NCBI GenBank assembly: GCA_021234155.1
Contig: JAJEKV010000002.1
Coordinates: forward strand, 34,698,128 to 34,762,127
Source: Isoetes taiwanensis
Taxonomy: Eukaryota > Streptophyta > Lycopodiopsida > Isoetales > Isoetaceae
Reading direction: 5' to 3'
Length of the DNA stretch: 64,000 bases
Shown here: positions 57,760-64,000 of the stretch, in pieces
Numbering within the stretch: position 1 is the first letter of the stretch
Layout: each line of letters opens with the position of its first letter
Notes under the pieces: model-generated
Databases searched by the model: none
Told to the model about the DNA's origin: nothing
The model's input: the letters and a program-made list of their open reading frames with translations, nothing else
Program-made: the position numbers and the translations under genes

Positions 57760-59466
57760 TTATCGTCCGTGGAGGCCAATCGGCATATGGGACCCAAATT
57801 ACACGGGTGCAGCAAGCCCGTTGCTACCCGGATTAAAAAACCCCCCCTTACGAGGGAAAAACTGTCGCAGCAACAAGCCTGCTAGGAGCTGTACAAATAT
57901 ACATATACACATGAATTTCCGGCACCTCAAGTAGGCGCCCGGGGCAGAGGTGAGTCCGCAGATCCAAAACCTCCTGGAGGTAGGAGCCAAGGGATCGAAC
58001 TGACGGCGTACTGAGTAGCTCGTGCAAGGGTAGACCAGGTCGCACCAAGAGAACGTAGCGAGCCCGAATCTGACTATAGACTGGACAGCTCTGGATGGCA
58101 TGGCTTTCATCCTCAACAACCCCCAGTGGGCAACACTGACAAAGCCTGTCCTGGCGCGGCTCTCCAACCCACCGACCCGTCTCAAGCCGAAGATGGTGGG
58201 CCCCTGTTCGAATGATGATCCTGCACTTCTTCATGGGCAACTGAGAACGCAGGTAGAGCTATGGGCCTCGAACCAGGGTGGGGTTTATGTGTTGTTTCTA
58301 GTGTGCCATCTTTACCTGTTCCAGAGCATGGTAGTCCCAGAGCTTCCCTTGGAACCAAGAGTCCAAGTACCCCCGCAGCCTATCCCGGCCGGCGTCTGTG
58401 TGCACCTGGACGCACCTATGTGCATCTATGTTCCGGTGGCGCCCGTACGCGGGCTCTCTTGTCCTTTAACAAGCCCCGAAGTCGTTCGCGGGCTCTCGCC
58501 ATAAATAAGTAAGCCAAGTCTTCGCGGGAGCCGAGTGTCTATCTTTGGCCACCTTTAAATAAACAATGTGTCTATCGAGGGTCGCGATACCGGGGGCATG
58601 AATCCTGTCTCCTGCAACAAGATCCGATATGGAACCGGGGACTTGACCCCAAGTGCCCGCGTCAAAAATGCCTTCTGGACCTGCTCTAAGTCATTCTAAG
58701 TCGCCAAAGACACCACCGAGCCCCACATCTCTCGACCCCATACAATGAACTGCTCCACCGGCACGAACAAAAAGTGACCCGGTGGCCCCAGTCCATACAA
58801 ATGCGGACTATTGTTTTGCATTGCATGCATAACGCCTTCCAACTGCGGTCACCGGCGAATGGATGCATCCCAATTCATTGAGGATCAAATTCCACCCTCG
58901 GTACTTGTAGCCGGGTGTGACATCTACCATCCCCCTAAAGTGAGCGGAGGTGCCGGATGACGCGAGAGGAGGATATGAGGACCACCTTAGTCTTGGCGAG
59001 TTGACACGCATGTTCGTCGCCCCACCGAGAATGTGTCCAGGGGTTCTAGGTGTGCCTGCATGCCCTCCGGTGTATGGGGCAAGAGGTCCACATCATCTGT
59101 AGATGAGCCGCCGGATGACCCGTGCAAGAGGCGTATCATACCGCCCCCATTGGCGAAAAGCGGGGCTTCCAACCGGGTCAATGTAAAGTCTAAAGAGTGT
59201 GGGTGAGAGGGACATCCTTGCCTAACTCCAATGTTTGGCGCAAATGATTGTCCTTCCAGGTTGCATGCGGCTGCACTCGTATATCAGCATGGCACCGCGT
59301 TCGCAGATCCATAGGGAGTCCCGTGATGGTGCAATCTCGCCCACAACTTTTCCCCGGTAGTCTTGTCGTCAAAGCTTTTGCAAAGTCCACAAAAAACAAA
59401 GAGAAGATGGTCCTCCCGACAGGTTCCTCGTCCCCTCGACCGAGCTCTCGAGTGTGAAGATGTGAC
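57760..59466 (-). mobile_element. 5'-truncated LINE (minus strand), tail to tail with its neighbour
   Basis: On the minus strand its 3' end (57760-57870) matches the LINE end at 165-320, including cggacgataaaa and the T/G-rich motif (57828-57862). A zinc finger CQCCPLGVVEDESHAIQSCP lies at 57848-58240. Degraded RT sequence lies at 59190-59460 (FFVDFAKALTTRLPG; then a GCP box remnant). It is truncated within RT at about 59466. Confidence 0.72.
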
Positions 59467-59502
59467 CAGGCGCCTATGATTTTGAAATATGAAATACGAT
59501 TT
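59467..59502. repeat. 430-bp unit, copy 1, part 2
   Basis: ggcgcctatgattttgaaat and the following bases to cgattt match 62118-62150. They lie between the LINE pair and the solo LTR. Confidence 0.78.
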
Positions 59503-61717
59503 TGTAACGGACCTGGCCACTTGATGGGGCAACATGCGTATTTAAATACACATGTATATATGCATGGCATGCATGCATGCGTGCATGCATGTGTAGAGAG
59601 CTTAAAAGCAAGGGTTTTCTTGTGTTTTTTAGAAGGAGCCTTGCAAAGCTTTTGTAGGAGGCCAGAGACGAATTGCAGAGCATAGAAGGATTCTGTTGGA
59701 GACACTAAAGAGGCAAGAGCTTGGAGATCACATCAAGAACGGCATCAAACATCTTCTTACAGGTGGGGTTTTGTTGAGTTAATCTGAGGTACATGGGCTG
59801 ATATCATTGGATTTATGCATGAATTGATAAGAAGGTTTGGCTATGTATGTTCGAGAAAGTATGGCATGCAGAAACATCCAGAGGAACGAAAGATGGAATA
59901 GAAGCTAATCTAGATGCATGGTAATTATCCTAAAAGAGCCTGGAGTAGGCCGAAATTGATGCAGGAGGAATCTAGTTGAGAAGTTATGGGTTGCAACAAC
60001 GGTTTTTTCATGCAACAGACGGAATCGTCGCCGACGAGCCGAAGATCCGAAACATCCCGATATGACATGGAACAGGCCGATTTGGGCATTAGAACCCCGA
60101 TGCATTGTGGGCAGCTCCGAAAAGTTGCAACCCGACTGTAACCCGATCTGTTTGTTGGTTGTTTCATTGTTTTATTTGTCCTTTTCCTTGATGTCTTGTT
60201 AACAAATGTCATGAACACCTTAAATAAAGTTATAAGAAGTGGATAAATAAATATACAAGGAGTATAAGGGAAACTATGGAAGTACAAGGGCAGGAATCTA
60301 GCACAGACTATCCACAATAGTAAGTTCAAGATGTCAGGGGAGATAGGTCTGATTTGATTATTAGTTATTTAAGTATACTTTGTTGAATTAAACAAGATAA
60401 GGTCCTAAAGTAACATGAGGCATTGAACGAGTGGTTCCCGGAGATGGGGCCTGGTTTTATGGTAAGTTGGCGAGAGGCTATATCCTGGTTTTGGGTCATG
60501 AGGTCCTGTGGATTTTTAAGCCAGAAGTGCAAGATTTGGAGTTTCCACATTAAGACGCATTAATAAATCTTAAGCTATGGAAAGTGGGTTTTTAATTAGA
60601 ATATTAAAAAAACCTTAGCTAAAATGGTTCAAAAAGAAATAGACGTTGGAACTTTGGAGATCTGGAGAAGTTGGGCCGGGAGAGCAATATGAGGTATATG
60701 GAGTGTCCAGATGACACTGTTAGCCTAAGTGTATACATGTAAGTTTCTAAGTTGTTGCATTGTATTTTATCAAAGGCATCATAGCTAATGGATTATCCCC
60801 ATGGGAGAGTGGTTATGAGGCAAGTATTGCATTGTGTGGATTGGTAGTATCTTTCCTTGTTCAGCAAAGGACGTAGACGTCGGAGTTACATCAAGGATAG
60901 CCATGCTTGCGACTTCATCGACGTGATTAGATTGTGATCATCACCCGTGTCAGTAAGTTTAGCTACTCCGACATGGTATTGGATGAGAATTATATGTAAG
61001 AAGTATGGTAAGTTACTATGACCAACGGATTTATCAGAAGCTAATGTGGAGTTGCATTCCTTAATGGGGGAATCGCCTTAGCGTAAGCTGTAAGTATTGT
61101 GAAAATGCTAAGTATGAGATATACTTCTATGTCATTGTAGGGTTCATTGGGAAAGCTACTTCAACAGGTATGGGCAACCTCGACAACGGTATGATCTAGG
61201 CACATGTATAGGGAATATTCTAATGAACTTCACATGTCTTGGACTTTGCATTGTTCCACTGTTGTCTTGGTATTTGATCATGTCTGTTGGAACCTCCAGG
61301 GTCGGGCTTCTAGGTTCGGTGGTCTAGGTTGCTCCGACATGCTCATGTTCACGTGTATTCTATGTTGTATTCTTGTACTCTGTGACACCGGGCGTAGTTC
61401 TCCTGGCAGGGATTGCTACGTCAGTCAACTCTTGTAAGCTCCCATGGTAAGAGGTCCTCCAGTGCCAAACGTGGGCTGAGAGGGTATGCGCATACGAGGT
61501 TCACCCCCACCACCCGCTACAGGGCTTGGAATGTAAGCTGGCTGGGCAACATGCTGCTAACGGGGCCTGTATATAGACTGGCTGAGCTTCCCATTGTCCA
61601 GAGTAAGTTCAATTGAAAGGAAGATTTAATTCTTCACCAGTATTATCAACCTAGAATTATAGAAGTTTGACAAGATCCCGAGTTGCCAGGAGGGTCAACT
61701 CGACAGGCTCGTCACAA
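59503..61717. mobile_element. Probable solo LTR, 2.2 kb
   Basis: Begins TGTAACGGACC and ends GGCTCGTCACA. It is flanked by gattt and aattt, a 5-bp duplication with one change, and interrupts the 430-bp unit, whose second copy shows the empty site cgatttcgcc. No gag-pol sequence and no internal PBS were seen. Near its start it has tatttaaatacacatgtata and a CATG/GCATGC run (59560-59592). Open frames inside are short and unrecognised. Confidence 0.62.
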
Positions 61718-62007
61718 ATTTCGCCTAAGGTTTTGAGGGAATATCGGACCTCTATACGGCTTTGCCTAAGATTTTAGAATATGAAATATGGGGGCTTGAA
61801 TCTCTACCAAAATAACTCAATGTCCTAATAAGACTACTTTAACCAATGTACTCAGTGAGCTAAATGTGATTATTTTTTATCTTGAATCTATGTTTTCTTT
61901 ATAACAACCCATTCAATTGTTTTAGGGATATATGGTCTATGGTTTCAAAGATTGTTATTTTTACATCCATATCAAATCCCCCTTGAACCCCCTGTTATTT
62001 TGCTACA
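61718..62007. repeat. 430-bp unit, copy 1, part 3
   Basis: cgcctaaggttttgaggga ... gctacatattc; almost identical to 62148-62436. No coding potential. Confidence 0.85.
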
Positions 62008-62436
62008 TATTCTAAATGAGGTGCACTCTGAACTACCACAGTCGTCGGATTCGTCGATCCTACGACCCAGATCATATGTTGGGGCCTCTGGGCACCTTAT
62101 AGTCATTTATGATTGGAGGCGCCTATGATTTTGAAATATGAAATACGATTTCGCCTAAGATTTTGAGGGAATATCGAACCTCTATACGGCTTTGCCTAAG
62201 ATTTTAGAATATGAAATACGGGGGCTTGAACCTCTACCAAAATAACTCAATGTCCTAATAAGACTACTTTAACCAATGTACCCAGTAAGCTAATGTGATT
62301 ATTTTTTATCTTGAATCTATGTTTTTTTTATAACAACCCATTCAATTGTTTTAGGGATATATGGTCTATGGTTTCAGGAATTGTTATTTTTACATCCATA
62401 TCAAATCCCCCTGGAACCCCCTGTTATTTTGCTACA
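62008..62436. repeat. 430-bp unit, copy 2 (uninterrupted)
   Basis: Complete unit that shows the empty sites for the LINE pair (tatgattggaggcgcc) and for the LTR (acgatttcgcc). It is followed directly by polypyrimidine tract 2 after gctacatattct. Confidence 0.88.
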
Positions 62437-63045
62437 TATTCTGTGCTCGTTTTCCCTTCCCTTTCTCATTTTTCTCACCTTTTTTCTTGTCCCATTTTTC
62501 TCGTGCCATTTTTTTCCCTTTTCATCTTCCCTTTTTTCTCGTGCTCTTTTTCCTTTCCTTTCCCTCTTCTTCCTTTTCCTTTTCCTTTTTCTTTTCCCAT
62601 GCCCTTTCCCTTTTCGCTCCCTTTTCTTGTTCCCCTTTTCTTTTTTTTTTTTTTTTTCTCTTTTCTCCACCCTTTTCCTCTTCCTCTTTTTTCGATGTCT
62701 TTCTTCCTTTCCATTTCCTCCTTCTTTTTTCCTTTTCCTTTTCTTTTTGCCTTTTCTTTTTTCCATGTCATTTTTCCCTTTTATTTCCCCCATTTCTTAT
62801 CCTTTCTCCTCTTTCCTTTTTTCCCATGTTTTTTTGCCCTTCACTTTCTCCCTTTCCTCCTCCCTTTTCCCTCTTCTCCTTTTTTCTGTGCCCTTTTTCC
62901 TTCCCTGTTCCCCTTTTCCCCCACCCTTTTATCTTCTCTTATCCCCACCCTTTTCCCTTTCTCTTTTCCCTTTTTCACGTGTCTTTTTGCCCTTCACATT
63001 CTCTCTTTTCTCCTCTCTTTTCATTTTTCCCCTTTTCCTTTTGCC
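62437..63045 (+). repeat. Polypyrimidine tract 2
   Basis: About 600 bp of C/T-rich sequence of the same kind as tract 1, with occasional gtgcc and catgtc words. The three overlapping long frames on the plus strand (up to 272 codons of Phe/Ser/Pro/Leu) are compositional artefacts. Confidence 0.88.
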
Positions 63046-64000
63046 TACAAAAAAGGGATCTCACTGCCCTACGTCACCCTGTGTGAATATGCACTCAAAC
63101 CAAATGGGATTTCAGGGGGATTTTAATTTAAAAGTGTTGGATGTAATGGTTTATGTTAACTTTTTTTTTTTTTTGGCTCCCCTTCGGGGCCTTGGATAAT
63201 GTGGCATGCATATGAGTTATTATTATAGGTACATACTAGAAAAAATGCCTATCGTTGCTGGGTTTTTCGTCAAGAATAAAATTCAAGAACTAATAAAGAT
63301 ATGACTATGCTCTAAAAGTGATATTAGTTTAAAGAAAATGTTTGTACAATTCAAAATAGGATGCACATGAGCTATATCATGCTATGTACAACTTGCTGAA
63401 TTTTTATTTCTATACTTTTAGTCAAACCAACAATCCATAAGATTACCTTAAAGGCAAAGCATGGTTTTTTATCTGTCTATCTATTTATCTATCTATTTAT
63501 CTATTTATCTATCTATCTATCATGTCTTATTTTGAGACTTCTATTTAGGTATCTAGATATTAAACCTAGATAGCAACTTTCACAATTCAAATGATTTAAT
63601 ATGGGTATGATGGCTCTTGCAAGTATTTGAATTTATCAACCTTCTTTATGGGACTTGCCATAAGTTATGAAAGCTCTACAATCATCTGCAATTCAAATAT
63701 ACTTTTGCCATACAACTGTAGCAATATATTCACACCTTATGCTTTGTAATTGTTTCTATAATTGACAATTGTCAAAGTGTTGTATCAAAATGCTGAAGGG
63801 TAATTCTTCTATAGAGTTACATTCATGAGGTGTGCATTTAACCCATGGTTTTGTACACGAACATATGCCAAATGAGAGGCACTTCACAAACAACCAAAGT
63901 ATCAACCTAAATGAACAATGCATGCACTCCCTAACATTGGCCCTTAAAAAAGCTAGGCAAAAAATATATTGCATCCAAGCTCTTGTGATGGGATAAAGAT
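63046..64000. other. Unassigned DNA with an ATCT microsatellite
   Basis: AT-rich, no gene recognised. An (ATCT)n/(ATTT) microsatellite lies at 63471-63522 and a T-run at 63163-63174. Confidence 0.5.

Noticed and set aside
57760-59466. Twin-priming inversion as explanation for the opposite LINEs
   Set aside because: Twin priming leaves one 3' tail at an outer edge; here both 3' ends meet in the middle and both carry a C-terminal zinc finger.
62311-63199. Long overlapping open frames (up to 272 codons) rich in Phe, Ser, Pro and Leu
   Set aside because: All three plus-strand frames are open only because the DNA is almost pure C/T; low complexity, no motif. The same applies to 53051-53642 and to the Lys/Glu/Arg frames on the opposite strand.

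Overview
The window is nuclear DNA of a land plant with a large, transposon-rich genome. The evidence is an L1-type LINE with plant-specific DUF4283 and zf-RVT domains, chromodomain-bearing Ty3/gypsy elements primed by initiator-Met tRNA, Tourist-like MITEs, and one host gene with twelve short exons. A fern or another large-genome lineage is plausible, but the sequence does not settle this. Only one gene looks host-derived and intact: a serine/threonine protein phosphatase 5 (PP5) on the minus strand at 47554-51114. Nearly everything else is nested mobile DNA.

Layout. 1-330: 3' end of a LINE with a TTCC tail. 331-10910: a dispersed repeat (family A) split by a long minus-strand LINE (1554-9862) with a perfect 13-bp target duplication; a 541-bp foldback MITE sits inside its ORF1. 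10911-12306: 5' part of another LINE-like element. 12307-32687: a minus-strand gypsy chromovirus with a truncated 3' LTR, polypurine tract, damaged gag-pol, several extra ORFs upstream of gag, a PBS and a 1.6-kb 5' LTR. Its integrase is split by a 7.5-kb cut-and-paste DNA transposon (15234-22751) with 32-bp inverted ends and a 4-bp target duplication. That transposon carries an intron-containing DDE transposase gene on the plus strand and a convergent multi-exon coiled-coil gene on the minus strand. 33767-46670: three tandem copies of a 4-5 kb block of gypsy debris; a 42-bp-arm hairpin sits at each of the two junctions. 47554-51114: PP5. 51851-52823: three Tourist-like MITEs in a row. 53085-63045: two long polypyrimidine tracts around a duplicated 430-bp unit, the first copy of which is split by a pair of tail-to-tail LINEs (53658-59466) and by a 2.2-kb probable solo LTR (59503-61717). 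63046-64000: no gene, one ATCT microsatellite.

Most notable. The gypsy element contains, upstream of gag and in the same orientation, a reading frame whose C-terminal ~96 residues are a nearly canonical histone H3 fold with a non-H3 N-terminal tail. It lies in the same frame as a 235-residue upstream ORF, separated by one amber codon. This may be a retroelement-encoded histone fusion. The second candidate is the DNA transposon, whose two-gene convergent layout and accessory coiled-coil protein I cannot assign to a described family. Precise excision of that transposon on paper restores the integrase reading frame, so its borders are well supported.

All reading was by eye. Exon borders come from GT/AG sites and frame continuity; family names come from motif recognition, not from searches.
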